Virus record (IMG/VR): IMGVR_UViG_3300037119_000577
Location: 1-57,597 of that record
Length of the DNA stretch: 57,597 bases
Strand: one strand, 5' to 3'
From: a virus
Of the stretch, positions 21,778 to 31,693 are shown one piece after another; position 1 is the first letter of the stretch; each line of letters opens with the position of its first letter. The position numbers were made by a program, and so were the translations under genes. The notes below the pieces were generated by a model. It was given only the letters and a program-made list of their open reading frames with translations, was not told the origin of the DNA and made no database searches.

Positions 21778-24462
21778 TTAATCAAACTTTACATAAGATA
21801 TTGTGTTAGTGTACGTAGTGGACACGGTATACGCCAAGGTCGCAATCGACGTGGCGACTTGCCGACTGAACCCGGAAAGGAGGCCGGTCGTACTGGCTTG
21901 AACAACCGTGAACGTCGAGCTGGACAGGTTATTCCATGCTAGAACCGTGTTCGCTGGACGGGCCCATGCAGGAAGCTCCGCAGATTGACTGTCGACGGAG
22001 TTACCTGGAGACCCGGTGCCGATGGCCCAATTGATAGTGACCTGGACCTGCCGCCCGACCCTGGTTGCATAAACCGCATACGTCCCGCCCGTACCTCCGC
22101 CTGATGCGATGTTAACGGCCGTATTTTTATACGATTGGTAGTATTCGCCAATAAAGTCCCAAGAGGCGGACCCATCGGACTGCAGGGTAACCGAGTCCCC
22201 GGGCAGCGCCAAAGTGAGCGCCGTCTCCGAACCGGGCCCGATGGTATCCGAACCCGCCCGAGCGATCGTCAGAATCGCCGTGGAAACATTGACGAAGGTG
22301 ATAGGCCGCGACGAGTTGTTAGCAGCAGCCGGCAAGGTGAACGTGCGCGCCGTAGATCCGGTCAGCTTAACTACGTGATAGCCGTCGGTGTCCGTGACCG
22401 TATACGCCGCGGACGTGGAGTTCGTGGAATTCCACCCCCATACCGGAGTCGTCGCGCCCGCTGACCTGAGCCGTTGACCTGCAACCCCGGCCGCCAAACG
22501 GGTACCCGTGCCCGATGCGCCCCCGTAGACGATGTCGCCCGCAGTGGTCATAGGGGAAAGCGCGTCGTACCCCGCCGCCTTCGTAATTTGCCCGGTACCT
22601 CCGTTGGCGATCGGAGTAGCGCCCGAAAGCTGAGTCGCCGCCAGAACCGTCAAAGTGTTGCTGTTACCGTCAATGGTCTTACTGGTAAGCGTCTGAGACG
22701 CATTCGTACCTACGAGCGTGGTGTCGGCGTTCGGGACCCCGAAAGTGCGCGTAGTGGACGCGGACACGTTCGTAGCATCAAAGACAAAGCGCTTAGTTGG
22801 GTCCGAATTGTCCCGAATCTCGAAACCTGTATCCAGAAGAGTTACGGTGTTCGTGGTTGACAGTGCCGCACTCGTGATAACCGGAGCCGTCAAAGTCTTA
22901 TTGGTTAATGTGTCGGTAGTGGCCCGACCCACCAAAGTGTCCGTGGACGTCGGCAACGTAAGAGTGCCTGTATTTGTGATGGTAGCAATTACAGGGGCCG
23001 TCAGCGTTTTATTAGTTAGAGTCTGGCTCCCCGCTTCCGTAACCACCACGCCCGATGTAGGGAACGTCGCCGTAGAATTTTGCCCAGTACCGCCGTTAGC
23101 GGCAGGCAATATCCCCGACACATCCGTCGTGAGGACAGCTTTGGTCCACGAAAGCGTGCCCGACCCATTATTACGCATGAACGTATTCGCAGCACCTTGG
23201 GCGTCCGGGAGCACTAGGCCGTAGGTAACGTCGCCCACACCCGGAACCGGGGGCGCCGACAAATTGACGGTCATTGTGTCGAAATTAGTCGAATTCTGCA
23301 AAGACAACGCCGCACCCGAAGACCCCAGTTCCTGGTACGCTATAATAGCCGGGTCACCTGCGAGGGCTCCCGCAACGACCGCCGCCGCACCGCCCGTAAC
23401 ATAAGGCGTGATCCCCGCCGTAGTGGCCGACGTCGCCAGTACACCGACCGCCGCGGTACCGGATCCCGACGCCGTAGCGGCTGCCCAAATCGCCGCCGGA
23501 CGATCCGCAGCCCCCGTGGTATCATTCGCGGTAACGGTCAATCCTGCCACAGCGGATCCTACATCCAGTACATAATCGCCTGTAGTAATCGTATCGCCGC
23601 CAGCAAAGGCAGTTTGCAAAGACGTGGCCAATATGCCGGATGTAGGCAATGTTACGTTTGTAGTCCCCGTCGTTGTCAGCGTGAGCGCATGATTACCAGA
23701 CCGCGTGAGGGTGGCCGCCGCATTGTTGGCTACACCCGTACCGCCGTTCGCAGGAGGTACAACGCCCGTCGTAATATCGCCATACCCAAGAACAACAGAA
23801 CCGGTTTGACCGTTCACCGATAGAACGGTATCCGTAGGCGTAAGCAACTCTTGCCAATCGCCGAGAACTGTGGGGTCGGTGCCCGCTAAAATGTAGCTCT
23901 TACTTAAGTCCGTGCGAACCGCAACGTCGCCGGTTTCGGCGGTCAAAGCCAACATAGCTACCTGACTGGCAACAACGAACGTATTAGTAATCGCGATTGC
24001 AGGCAGCTGAATTTGCGGGATTTTCGCGGACCCGTCGAGAGAGGCGACGCCTCCTGCAACGCCCACCGACGTAGTGGCCACTTTGGCGTTCAACTGAGTC
24101 TGTATCGACGACGTCACATTGTCGAGGTAGCCAATCTCCGTTGACGTTATAGTATTGATCGACGTAACACCCGTAAGATCCCCGCCATCAGATACGATCA
24201 CAGTAGAGTTCTGCGCAGCCATCCCCGTGGTACCGTCCCACCGCACCAACGCGTTGTCCGTGGTTGAACCGGGACCAATCACCGTATCTGGATCCACCGA
24301 CGACGTATGCCACGCCGCCCCATCGTACGTGTAAAGCGTGTCGGTGTCCTCGACGTATCGAATAGACCCCACCGGCACTCCAGCGGGGAGGTCCGCCGCC
24401 GTCGCGACCGTGGTGATCGCGTCCGCAACTTTAGTAGGCAAAGATAGGAAAATATTCGACAT
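21778..24462 (-). CDS. Long tail fibre / receptor-binding protein, 894 aa
   Basis: The N-terminal module (VATAADLPAGVPVGSIRYVE then DTDTLYTYDGAAWH) is shared with the 705-aa fibre and a small protein at 27101. The body is low-complexity and Thr/Gly/Ala-rich with repeats of the type ANGGTGQNSTATF and NKTLTAPVI, typical of trimeric beta-helical fibres. The C-terminal 120 residues are different and probably form the receptor-binding tip. No intramolecular chaperone protease motif is visible. Confidence 0.85.
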   Translation of the reverse strand: MSNIFLSLPTKVADAITTVATAADLPAGVPVGSIRYVEDTDTLYTYDGAAWHTSSVDPDTVIGPGSTTDNALVRWDGTTGMAAQNSTVIVSDGGDLTGVTSINTITSTEIGYLDNVTSSIQTQLNAKVATTSVGVAGGVASLDGSAKIPQIQLPAIAITNTFVVASQVAMLALTAETGDVAVRTDLSKSYILAGTDPTVLGDWQELLTPTDTVLSVNGQTGSVVLGYGDITTGVVPPANGGTGVANNAAATLTRSGNHALTLTTTGTTNVTLPTSGILATSLQTAFAGGDTITTGDYVLDVGSAVAGLTVTANDTTGAADRPAAIWAAATASGSGTAAVGVLATSATTAGITPYVTGGAAAVVAGALAGDPAIIAYQELGSSGAALSLQNSTNFDTMTVNLSAPPVPGVGDVTYGLVLPDAQGAANTFMRNNGSGTLSWTKAVLTTDVSGILPAANGGTGQNSTATFPTSGVVVTEAGSQTLTNKTLTAPVIATITNTGTLTLPTSTDTLVGRATTDTLTNKTLTAPVITSAALSTTNTVTLLDTGFEIRDNSDPTKRFVFDATNVSASTTRTFGVPNADTTLVGTNASQTLTSKTIDGNSNTLTVLAATQLSGATPIANGGTGQITKAAGYDALSPMTTAGDIVYGGASGTGTRLAAGVAGQRLRSAGATTPVWGWNSTNSTSAAYTVTDTDGYHVVKLTGSTARTFTLPAAANNSSRPITFVNVSTAILTIARAGSDTIGPGSETALTLALPGDSVTLQSDGSASWDFIGEYYQSYKNTAVNIASGGGTGGTYAVYATRVGRQVQVTINWAIGTGSPGNSVDSQSAELPAWARPANTVLAWNNLSSSTFTVVQASTTGLLSGFSRQVATSIATLAYTVSTTYTNTISYVKFD

Positions 24463-24471
24463 TGGGCACCT

Positions 24472-24648
24472 TTATTTTTGGAACTTAGCCTTAAACGACG
24501 CTTCGGCCGCGTTGGACCCCGCCAAACCGATCGCCACCGACGCCAACGCCATTGATGTATCTATACCGTGAAGAACACTCATCGCCATAAGAGCGCTCAT
24601 AGCAAACACGGCGATAAAGGTCCGACGGCATAATAGAACGTTTTTCAC
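24472..24648 (-). CDS. Small membrane protein, holin-like, 58 aa
   Basis: The GTG at 24648 lies behind GAGG. Two hydrophobic segments (TFIAVFAMSALMAMSVL and SMALASVAIGLAG) are separated by HGIDT, with a charged C-terminus (AEASFKAKFQK). This is a small two-pass layout such as class II holins have, although it lies between tail-fibre genes. Other explanations are possible. Confidence 0.55.
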   Translation of the reverse strand: MKNVLLCRRTFIAVFAMSALMAMSVLHGIDTSMALASVAIGLAGSNAAEASFKAKFQK

Positions 24649-24668
24649 GAGTACCTCACTTTAATCGA

Positions 24669-24971
24669 TTAAGCGTCCGGGGCCCCGACAAACGGGTGGC
24701 TCGGCGCGAACGGCGGTGTCTCTTCCTTGATCTTATCGTAGCACTTGGTGCGAATGGTACCCGCGGTCATATCCATAGACGTAACCACGTTGACCCACTC
24801 GAAATAGTATTTCTTAGACGCCTTGAATCCCGCGTCTCGTGTCGCTTTGTCCACGAACCCGCCAAGCGTAACCTTGGTCAAATTCGCCTCTAGGTCTACC
24901 GTCACCGATATAATGCGCCAATAACTCAGCGTCACACCAGTGTTTTGCGGTAATGATATTGCCAAAGCCAT
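24669..24971 (-). CDS. Tail-fibre-associated small protein, 100 aa
   Basis: Lies just downstream of the 705-aa fibre. The sequence (VTVDLEANLTKVTLGGFVDK, then ARDAGFKASKKYYFEW) resembles short conserved proteins encoded beside fibre genes in other phages. Probably a virion or fibre assembly protein. Confidence 0.62.
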   Translation of the reverse strand: MALAISLPQNTGVTLSYWRIISVTVDLEANLTKVTLGGFVDKATRDAGFKASKKYYFEWVNVVTSMDMTAGTIRTKCYDKIKEETPPFAPSHPFVGAPDA

Positions 24972-24982
24972 TCCTGTCTCCG

Positions 24983-27100
24983 TTACGACATCAAGCCTAA
25001 GGCCCGTACTGCGTTATAGACTTCCTGTAACATCGTCTGTTCAACGGACGTATACAGGACCCCAGCCGTAGCCGCACCGGACGAGGCCGGCTGCGAAACC
25101 GGACTAGTTCCGAAGAATCCCAAATTGCCCGTAAACGCCGCCGCACCGTCTACTTCGAACGCATGCGCGGTCGTGTCGGACCCTCCGATCTTAAGGGCAT
25201 TCGCTAAATAATTGTACTTCGCGCCCGAATCGTAAAATCCCCAGGAGTTTACGGCTACATCCCCCGCCCCGTAATCTGCGAAGAAATTAATAGACTGCGT
25301 AATCGTCTGGGTACCGCCGGTAGACACGTTGAATGACCGAGCCCCGATCAATCTACCAATCGTACCGCCAGTATTGCCGGCGTCAAACACGTTGGCATAT
25401 ACGCACGCAGTTAGATTATCCAATGTTGCCCCCGCCTGCATCGAAATTACATTGGGGAGCGCTAAAGAGGCTAGCCCGAGTCCGAATGGGCCCGACGTAC
25501 CCACAAAGGTAGCGTCCATGTTAACCAAACACGACGTATTAAACGCAATCGTGTCGCAGTTTGCAACCGTGCCCGTTGCTGTTAGCATCGTAACTAGTAG
25601 GTTATTAGACGCGGGGTTACCGCCGCCATCGGCTACCGTATAGCCCGAGGTGGACGTGAGCTTGCCGATAGTGAGGCCGCCTGAGAATTGCAAGCTACCT
25701 TGGATCTCCACGTCCCCCATAAACCGCGCGGCGCGAACCGTACCGGAAGACGTAACATTTTGCATATCGACAACGATACCCTCTGCGGACTGGCATGCAC
25801 CTACGTTAGGGGCGATGTTTACCCCAAAAAAGGAGCCGCCAAGGGTCTCTAGATTCGGCTGCAGCGCGGCCGAGAAGTAATTCGACCCAATCGTGCCGCC
25901 CGACTGCTGATTAAAGTCCGTAAACGCGTTAACAGTGTTACTGACGTCAGTTAGGCCGTGCGCAGTCTGAAAGCAGGCCACATCGCCCGCAGACGATATA
26001 TTGAGGCCTTGTACATACCCGAAAAATTGATCGGTCTCGGCAATCGCTCCGTTGACTGTCGATCCGAGAGTCTGCCCTGCAACAAGCGCGGTTGCGTCCA
26101 CGCCAATATTAATGTTTTGCCCAATGATTTTGGACGCCTCACACCCGGCGGCAACATGAATCGTACTGTCGTAAGATTTTAGTTCGCCGCTCGTTAATGG
26201 GTCCGTCCCATTGCCGACCGTCATATAGGCGGCAAACGGGGTCATATTTCCCGTGTTGGACGCTTGGATAGACCTCAGGGACACCCCGACCCCAAACAAT
26301 GACCCCTCGGACGGAAGGGCTGACATATCGTCCCCGATGGACCCCTCGTAAAAATGGAGGTTCCAACTCTCGATGGCACCTACGTCGGCCGCATTAATCG
26401 CAGAATAGTGCGTATGAAGTGCATTAAACGTATTCTGGTCGCTTGGTACGATAGTATGATTGAAAATCTGACCGTGCGTGACTTCGCCGAATGTGTATCC
26501 AGGAACGGAGTACAGCTCCCCATCGTCGTCGAAACCCGCAAACGACCGCACATTGCCCGTGATATCCGCCGCGACCGGGGACCACGACAACTGCCCGTTA
26601 CCGTCATTAACTAGGGCAGTCGCTGCGGCCCCTTGCCCGTTAGGCCACGTATAATCCACACCCCGGACTTGACTCAAGCCGTTCGGGGTAAACTGCGCCG
26701 TCAGAACCGCATTAGCGTAAACCGAAATAACCCCGTCGGACGGAGACGTGAAGCCGGTATCATTGCCCGTCTCACCGAACGTTAGACCGCCGTCCGAAAA
26801 GTCTGTCGACTCGTACAGCCGCAAAGACTGAGTCTGAATGGGGCCGGAATCTGTGAGATCGATATCCGCACCAGTAAGTTCAACTACGCCGGTAAGACCG
26901 TTAATCGAATCTACCGCCCCGGACCCTCCGCCCGCAACCGCCGACCACGTCGACCCATTAAATGTGTATAAGGTCTCGTTGTCCGAAACATAAAGCAACG
27001 ACCCTTCGACCACACCCTGAGTCGGTAGGTCGGCGACCGTCGGCACCGTCAAAACGGCGTCCGTAGCGGTAATCGGTAAGTCTACGAAATTAGTGGTCAA
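24983..27100 (-). CDS. Tail fibre protein, 705 aa
   Basis: The N-terminal module (PTVADLPTQGVVEGSLLYVS and NETLYTFNGSTWSAV) matches that of the 894-aa fibre. The rest is Gly/Ser/Thr-rich beta structure. A second fibre with the same attachment module suggests that both dock on the same site or assemble as a branched receptor-binding complex. Confidence 0.82.
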   Translation of the reverse strand: MTTNFVDLPITATDAVLTVPTVADLPTQGVVEGSLLYVSDNETLYTFNGSTWSAVAGGGSGAVDSINGLTGVVELTGADIDLTDSGPIQTQSLRLYESTDFSDGGLTFGETGNDTGFTSPSDGVISVYANAVLTAQFTPNGLSQVRGVDYTWPNGQGAAATALVNDGNGQLSWSPVAADITGNVRSFAGFDDDGELYSVPGYTFGEVTHGQIFNHTIVPSDQNTFNALHTHYSAINAADVGAIESWNLHFYEGSIGDDMSALPSEGSLFGVGVSLRSIQASNTGNMTPFAAYMTVGNGTDPLTSGELKSYDSTIHVAAGCEASKIIGQNINIGVDATALVAGQTLGSTVNGAIAETDQFFGYVQGLNISSAGDVACFQTAHGLTDVSNTVNAFTDFNQQSGGTIGSNYFSAALQPNLETLGGSFFGVNIAPNVGACQSAEGIVVDMQNVTSSGTVRAARFMGDVEIQGSLQFSGGLTIGKLTSTSGYTVADGGGNPASNNLLVTMLTATGTVANCDTIAFNTSCLVNMDATFVGTSGPFGLGLASLALPNVISMQAGATLDNLTACVYANVFDAGNTGGTIGRLIGARSFNVSTGGTQTITQSINFFADYGAGDVAVNSWGFYDSGAKYNYLANALKIGGSDTTAHAFEVDGAAAFTGNLGFFGTSPVSQPASSGAATAGVLYTSVEQTMLQEVYNAVRALGLMS

Positions 27101-27274
27101 TTAAACTGCACCCCAAGTCGTGCCATTATAAAATTCGAGCACATCCGTATCGACATTAAAAACAACCATACCCGCGGACGGCACCAGGGCGTCCCGCTGC
27201 GCGGTCGTCAAAGGGGTCAACTGGACCCAAGCAAAGATATTTTCTACTGGTAGCTCTTTATAATCAGATGTCAC
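27101..27274 (-). CDS. Small fibre-attachment protein, 57 aa
   Basis: The GTG at 27274 overlaps the upstream stop as GTGA and has GGAG upstream, so it is preferred over the longer frame to 27334. The end of the protein (MVVFNVDTDVLEFYNGTTWG) is a stand-alone copy of the module at the start of the two large fibres. It could be a baseplate adaptor or a decayed fibre. Confidence 0.68.
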   Translation of the reverse strand: MTSDYKELPVENIFAWVQLTPLTTAQRDALVPSAGMVVFNVDTDVLEFYNGTTWGAV

Positions 27275-27765
27275 AAGCGCTCCGCAATGAAAAGGGCTAC
27301 TTGAAGAAACCCGAGACCGACGATCGCGCACCAAAGCCGGACATGGGACAGTACAGGGGGAACATTAGGGATACGGGCATCGACCTTACTGACGTCGGTC
27401 GCAACATCTTGCACACCCGTCTGAGTATCCCGGATCCGACGTTCCATTTGGCCGATTAGCTTGATGATTTCGTCACGCTCGTCCTTGATCGCCCCAAACG
27501 CGGCGCCGAGGCCTGAATCGAGATCCGCATGCGCCTGAGCCAAGGCATCGAGGGATACGCGGTTCTCGTCCACACCATCGCCTAATAGTGACACCTGCTG
27601 ATGCGTGTCGGCGAACTTGGTCCGATAGTCCTCGAGACGCCGCTCAACTTCGAACAGGCGGTTGTCCAGCTTATCGGCAAGAGTCGACACCGCGCCAATC
27701 GCCTTGACAGAATTGTCATTGACGGCCGCGGCCTTCGACGGTTTGCCGATCACACTGAAACCCAT
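27271..27765 (-). CDS. Coiled-coil protein with C-terminal membrane segment, 164 aa
   Basis: The ATG at 27765 overlaps the upstream stop as TAATG; the longer frame to 27924 is an artefact. Residues 30-110 are heptad-like (VERRLEDYRTKF, LIGQMERRIRDTQ), followed by a hydrophobic C-terminus (LWCAIVGLGFLQVALFI). The design resembles the 66-aa XhlA-like protein. It may be a virion or ejection-linked membrane protein. Confidence 0.65.
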   Translation of the reverse strand: MGFSVIGKPSKAAAVNDNSVKAIGAVSTLADKLDNRLFEVERRLEDYRTKFADTHQQVSLLGDGVDENRVSLDALAQAHADLDSGLGAAFGAIKDERDEIIKLIGQMERRIRDTQTGVQDVATDVSKVDARIPNVPPVLSHVRLWCAIVGLGFLQVALFIAERL

Positions 27766-28817
27766 TACACGATACCTTTGTAATTCAGGTACGCGGTGAA
27801 ATCGCCCGAGCCCGACGTTGCGGTATATACGAGGCGGAACCAGAGATAGTAGACATCTGAGACGTTCCAGAACTGGGAACCAGATCCAGCAACCGCTGTC
27901 GACGAGCCCGTAATATCGACCCACACCGCGTTCGGGTCCGCCATCTGAGCGGGGGTAAGGTCACCGACGTTATCGAGTTCGGCGTTATTCGACGCTTGGA
28001 GTTTGAACGCGCCAACCAGGGCCGTAGTGTCGATGGTCTGAGTGCCCGTGCCGAAGTCAGTAATATCGATCACCGGGACGCCCGCAATAGCGTTAGCGTA
28101 AGACGTCGCTAGCTTAATAGTGTCCACGTCGATCTTAATGACATAATAGTCCGTAGCGACCAACAGAGGTGCCGGAAGGGCCGACGATGTCGTGAAGCGG
28201 ACCTTGAGGCCGGTAACCAGACCGTGGGCGGTTTTGGTGATCGTGTTTGCGGTCGGGTTGACGGCCGTAGCGACGCCGCCAGTGGTCTGAACGCCTGCAA
28301 TAGAACCGGCGCCCGAGTCGTTAAGATTATGGGGGACCGGGTTGGTCGTTGGGCCGCGAACGGTTTGCGTCAACAGCATCGTACCGTCGGCCGCAGTGTC
28401 GTCCGTGGTGACCGACGCTGTAAAGCCGGTGAGAGTATTAAAAGCCGTCTCAAACCGCGCCGCAACTTCGGCAGCCGTAGTGTCTGCACTGACATTGGCT
28501 TTAACTTTGAAGGACGCAGCAACGTATGCCGCGCCCGTGGGGGCGATCGAGGTGCCCGTTTTGTCGGCGTACACCGCGAACGACGTGCCCGCCTGGTTGT
28601 AGACGACGATATAATCGCGGTCCGTGAGACCCACAAACGCGGGGAACGTGAGCGTTTGGACCTCGAGCACGCCCGAAAGGAACGTCGGGTCCGTGGGCGT
28701 GGTGTCCGTCCATGAGGCGCAAATTGAGTACCCTTCGATTGACTCAACCTTAACGGGGTTACCGTTGAAGGACGTGAGCAACGAGCCGCCCGAATCTACG
28801 CGTTTACCGAATTTCAT
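27765..28817 (-). CDS. Virion protein with FCCH-like module, 350 aa
   Basis: A beta-rich structural-type protein. A central module (ALPAPLLVATDYYVI, then IKLATSYANAIAG) is closely similar to one in the 1094-aa tail hub (GLPAPLAAATDYYVI) and resembles the E1 FCCH domain found in phage tail proteins. The C-terminal part (FWNVSDVYYLWFRLVYTATS) recalls particle-surface proteins. Exact location in the virion unknown. Confidence 0.7.
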   Translation of the reverse strand: MKFGKRVDSGGSLLTSFNGNPVKVESIEGYSICASWTDTTPTDPTFLSGVLEVQTLTFPAFVGLTDRDYIVVYNQAGTSFAVYADKTGTSIAPTGAAYVAASFKVKANVSADTTAAEVAARFETAFNTLTGFTASVTTDDTAADGTMLLTQTVRGPTTNPVPHNLNDSGAGSIAGVQTTGGVATAVNPTANTITKTAHGLVTGLKVRFTTSSALPAPLLVATDYYVIKIDVDTIKLATSYANAIAGVPVIDITDFGTGTQTIDTTALVGAFKLQASNNAELDNVGDLTPAQMADPNAVWVDITGSSTAVAGSGSQFWNVSDVYYLWFRLVYTATSGSGDFTAYLNYKGIV

Positions 28818-31693
28818 TAAGAGTCTCCGTATTTACCTTCTGAAACTTTAGTGGCCTCAGTCGCCACCGCAGTCATTGGGTCAAGTTTAAGTTTCGACTT
28901 AGGTCGTTTGGTTTGCTGGGATGCCTGAGCGCCTTGATCCTGGTCCGCGAACAAGTTCTGCATTTCCGCAATGAACTCGGGCTGCAGCGTATAGTCCGTT
29001 GGTATATCAAAGATGGCACTTAATGTTAACTTTGCTTGATAAGGTACTTCTGATCCCTTGTCTAATATACCATCCATAACCCTACGTTGCAAGCGGGCAA
29101 ACAGGTCGGGGTGAACGACTTTAAGTGCTTCGGTCTCTTCGGGGGTCACGGTGCCGTCGGCAATTTTATCAATAACTTGGAGGGGCTGATCGACCGCATT
29201 AACATACCGCATAAACGTCTCAAACTCTTGGTTCGACGGGGTCCACTTCGACGAGCCGAACGGCGACACCGCGAGGGTCGTATCTTGAGGTATCTTTGAC
29301 TGCAAAAAGCCCGCGGCCGTTGCGAGGCGGGACTGAATTTCCAACTTTAGGGCCGGCATCCCTTGAACACCCGCGGTCGCGTCCGCTAGAGAATTCGCCA
29401 TATAATCCGGATCTTGCATCCGAGGGAGAACTTTAGCAATCTTCTCAAAGCGTTGCAGGCGTTCGGTGGGGGACAGGGATTTAACAGCGGAAACCGTCGT
29501 TAAACGTTTCGCGGGAGCGGCCGTCAGTGAATCAATAACCCGGTCCGACGCTTTAGCGAACAGAGCGGCGCCGCGTGAAGCAACTCCGTCGATTGTCGCT
29601 AAAGTTTGTATAGCTTTAACGGGGGTCATAGCGGTAGTCGCCCCATTCGCGAGCGCCGCGCCGATGGGGCCTCCGATTTTGCCGCCGATGAAAGTCGCCG
29701 CGGTCCTGCCGATGGGCGCCTGAACGTCAAGCTCTTGAAGGCGCTGAAACGCCGCCATCTTATCGCGCAAGGGGAGCAGCTTTTCCATGGCGGCAACATC
29801 TTTACCCATCGCACGCTGGAACAGGATAGCTGCGGAAAACGGGTCAACGCCTTCTGTACTCTTAAGTATGTCCGACGCTTTCCGGACGTCCTCGAGTTTA
29901 GACATAATGTCGCCCCGCTTGGGCGTCAGTAGCTTAAAGATCTCGTCCATGTCGCCGAGGGACACGTTCCCGTCGACCGACCGGCCGATACTCTGCGATA
30001 TCTTATCTTTAGCCTGTTTTAAAATTGCCTGGCGCTCTTGGAACGTCCCAACCTTGGATTGAAATTTCGCCAGCTCCGGAGCGTAGTCCGCCAAGTTCTC
30101 GAGCATGGGCCGAATGGCGGCGAACTTCTCTGGGGACGCTAGAATCGATCCGAGATGCTTAAAGTTGGCGTCTTTGATCGTCGATGAAACGGCGGAATGG
30201 AGAGCGTCCATGCCGTCCTGTGGGCGGATCACATTCTCGTAGAGAGCGGTGAGATTTTCGTCCTTGGAGCTGCGGACCATGTCGTCAAGGTCGGCGCGAA
30301 ATTTTTGGGCGTACTCCGCGACCTGGGGCCGAGACTCGATCTGACGGGAGATATTGCGGAAGTCCTTGAACGCCGCCATCTCGTCGGAAAGGCTCAAATC
30401 AGATTTGGCAAACTTGGCCTGAAGATGGTCCTTAAGCTCGCGAACGGTCGAATTGGTCTTAGTACCCGGAACCTTCTCCAGGTCGCCGATCAGCTTTTGC
30501 ACGCGGCTTTCAAGGGCATCGAGCTGCGCCGGGGGCATACCGACGTACTCGGGAACGGCTATCGCCGAATCAAACCTCTGCGAAGCCAATTCAGTGCGCG
30601 CTGCCAAATCGTCAAGGGCCTGACGCATGTCCCCACCCGCGGCCTCCAAGCCTTGAGTAACTTCAGCTTGAGCTTGCTTCGGTAACGTTTTGAACTTGGA
30701 TACCAACTCCCCTTCGGCACGCTTAGTTTGCGAAAGGTAGTTGGCGTGCGCGGCTTCGGCGTCTCGGACGTATCTTTGGGCTTCACCGGGGGCACCCTCC
30801 TTGATGAGGCGCATGGCTTCGGGACTAGAGGCTAAGTCTTTAAAGAGTAACCCGGCCTCCTTCTCCCCCGCAAGGGAGAGGACCGCTTTCCCCGCGGAAC
30901 CCGCGCCGGACCGCATTGCTGAACGTACGATATCAGAGGTCTTCTCGACGATCTTTGATACTTTCTGTTTAATGAAGGGAGATACGGTTTCGACACCCGC
31001 GAAGGCACCCCCGAGCGCCCCGCCGATCAAGGCCCCGGTTCCGATATGGCTGATCATATTATCGAGGACTTCTTTACGGTCCCCGAGAGCGGCTTCCGAA
31101 ACACCCTGATCAAAGCCGAACGTCGCACCTTCCGCGGCCGAAGCGAGTACTTTGGGGGCAATCCGGCTCACGACGTTCGCGGCCTGGGTAGACGTTTTCA
31201 CGACCTTACCAACCGCGGATATAGGGTTCGGAGCTATGAGACCGGCGATCTCTCCGACCGTGGTCGCGACCGGATTCTCCGTCTTAATGTCGGAAGAAAG
31301 TTGGCGAGCCTCGTCCTCGGTAACTTGGCCCCCGGAAAAGGTCTCCGCGAGCTTGGGGGCGACGATGTCCGACGCGCCCAAGGTCATGGTACGAAGGGCA
31401 CCCGCAGCGGCGGCGGCAACCGGGGTATTCGCGGCATCGCGGCGGATCGCGGCGGCCTGATCGGCGTTACTTTGGTTCTTGTCGGCCTGAGTGGCCCACC
31501 GGAAATCGTTCTTGGTGAACGCCTCGTGCGCCCGGGACGAATCGAGGTCCATCAGCTCCCCTGTGGGGGCGACCGACGGAATACTAATACCTTGTTCGAA
31601 CGTGTAATTGCCCGACCGAACGGCCGAATCTACTTGGTCGTCCGGTACTTCAACCCACGTTTTCGTTGAATGGTCGTATAGTTTTGCCGACAT
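28817..31693 (-). CDS. Large DNA-ejection (internal virion) protein, 958 aa
   Basis: Long, mostly helical, Ala/Lys/Glu-rich, with Gly-rich hydrophobic stretches (HIGTGALIGGALGGAFAGV; IGGKIGGPIGAALANGA) that could insert in membrane. It follows two other large helical proteins downstream of the tail hub, the order of internal virion proteins in podoviruses. No lytic transglycosylase motif was found. Such proteins leave the capsid first and form a channel across the envelope. Confidence 0.75.
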   Translation of the reverse strand: MSAKLYDHSTKTWVEVPDDQVDSAVRSGNYTFEQGISIPSVAPTGELMDLDSSRAHEAFTKNDFRWATQADKNQSNADQAAAIRRDAANTPVAAAAAGALRTMTLGASDIVAPKLAETFSGGQVTEDEARQLSSDIKTENPVATTVGEIAGLIAPNPISAVGKVVKTSTQAANVVSRIAPKVLASAAEGATFGFDQGVSEAALGDRKEVLDNMISHIGTGALIGGALGGAFAGVETVSPFIKQKVSKIVEKTSDIVRSAMRSGAGSAGKAVLSLAGEKEAGLLFKDLASSPEAMRLIKEGAPGEAQRYVRDAEAAHANYLSQTKRAEGELVSKFKTLPKQAQAEVTQGLEAAGGDMRQALDDLAARTELASQRFDSAIAVPEYVGMPPAQLDALESRVQKLIGDLEKVPGTKTNSTVRELKDHLQAKFAKSDLSLSDEMAAFKDFRNISRQIESRPQVAEYAQKFRADLDDMVRSSKDENLTALYENVIRPQDGMDALHSAVSSTIKDANFKHLGSILASPEKFAAIRPMLENLADYAPELAKFQSKVGTFQERQAILKQAKDKISQSIGRSVDGNVSLGDMDEIFKLLTPKRGDIMSKLEDVRKASDILKSTEGVDPFSAAILFQRAMGKDVAAMEKLLPLRDKMAAFQRLQELDVQAPIGRTAATFIGGKIGGPIGAALANGATTAMTPVKAIQTLATIDGVASRGAALFAKASDRVIDSLTAAPAKRLTTVSAVKSLSPTERLQRFEKIAKVLPRMQDPDYMANSLADATAGVQGMPALKLEIQSRLATAAGFLQSKIPQDTTLAVSPFGSSKWTPSNQEFETFMRYVNAVDQPLQVIDKIADGTVTPEETEALKVVHPDLFARLQRRVMDGILDKGSEVPYQAKLTLSAIFDIPTDYTLQPEFIAEMQNLFADQDQGAQASQQTKRPKSKLKLDPMTAVATEATKVSEGKYGDS

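Noticed and set aside
22474-23224. Long plus-strand ORFs opposite the tail fibre gene
   Set aside because: They are shadows of the repetitive fibre coding sequence with no start signals and unnatural composition.
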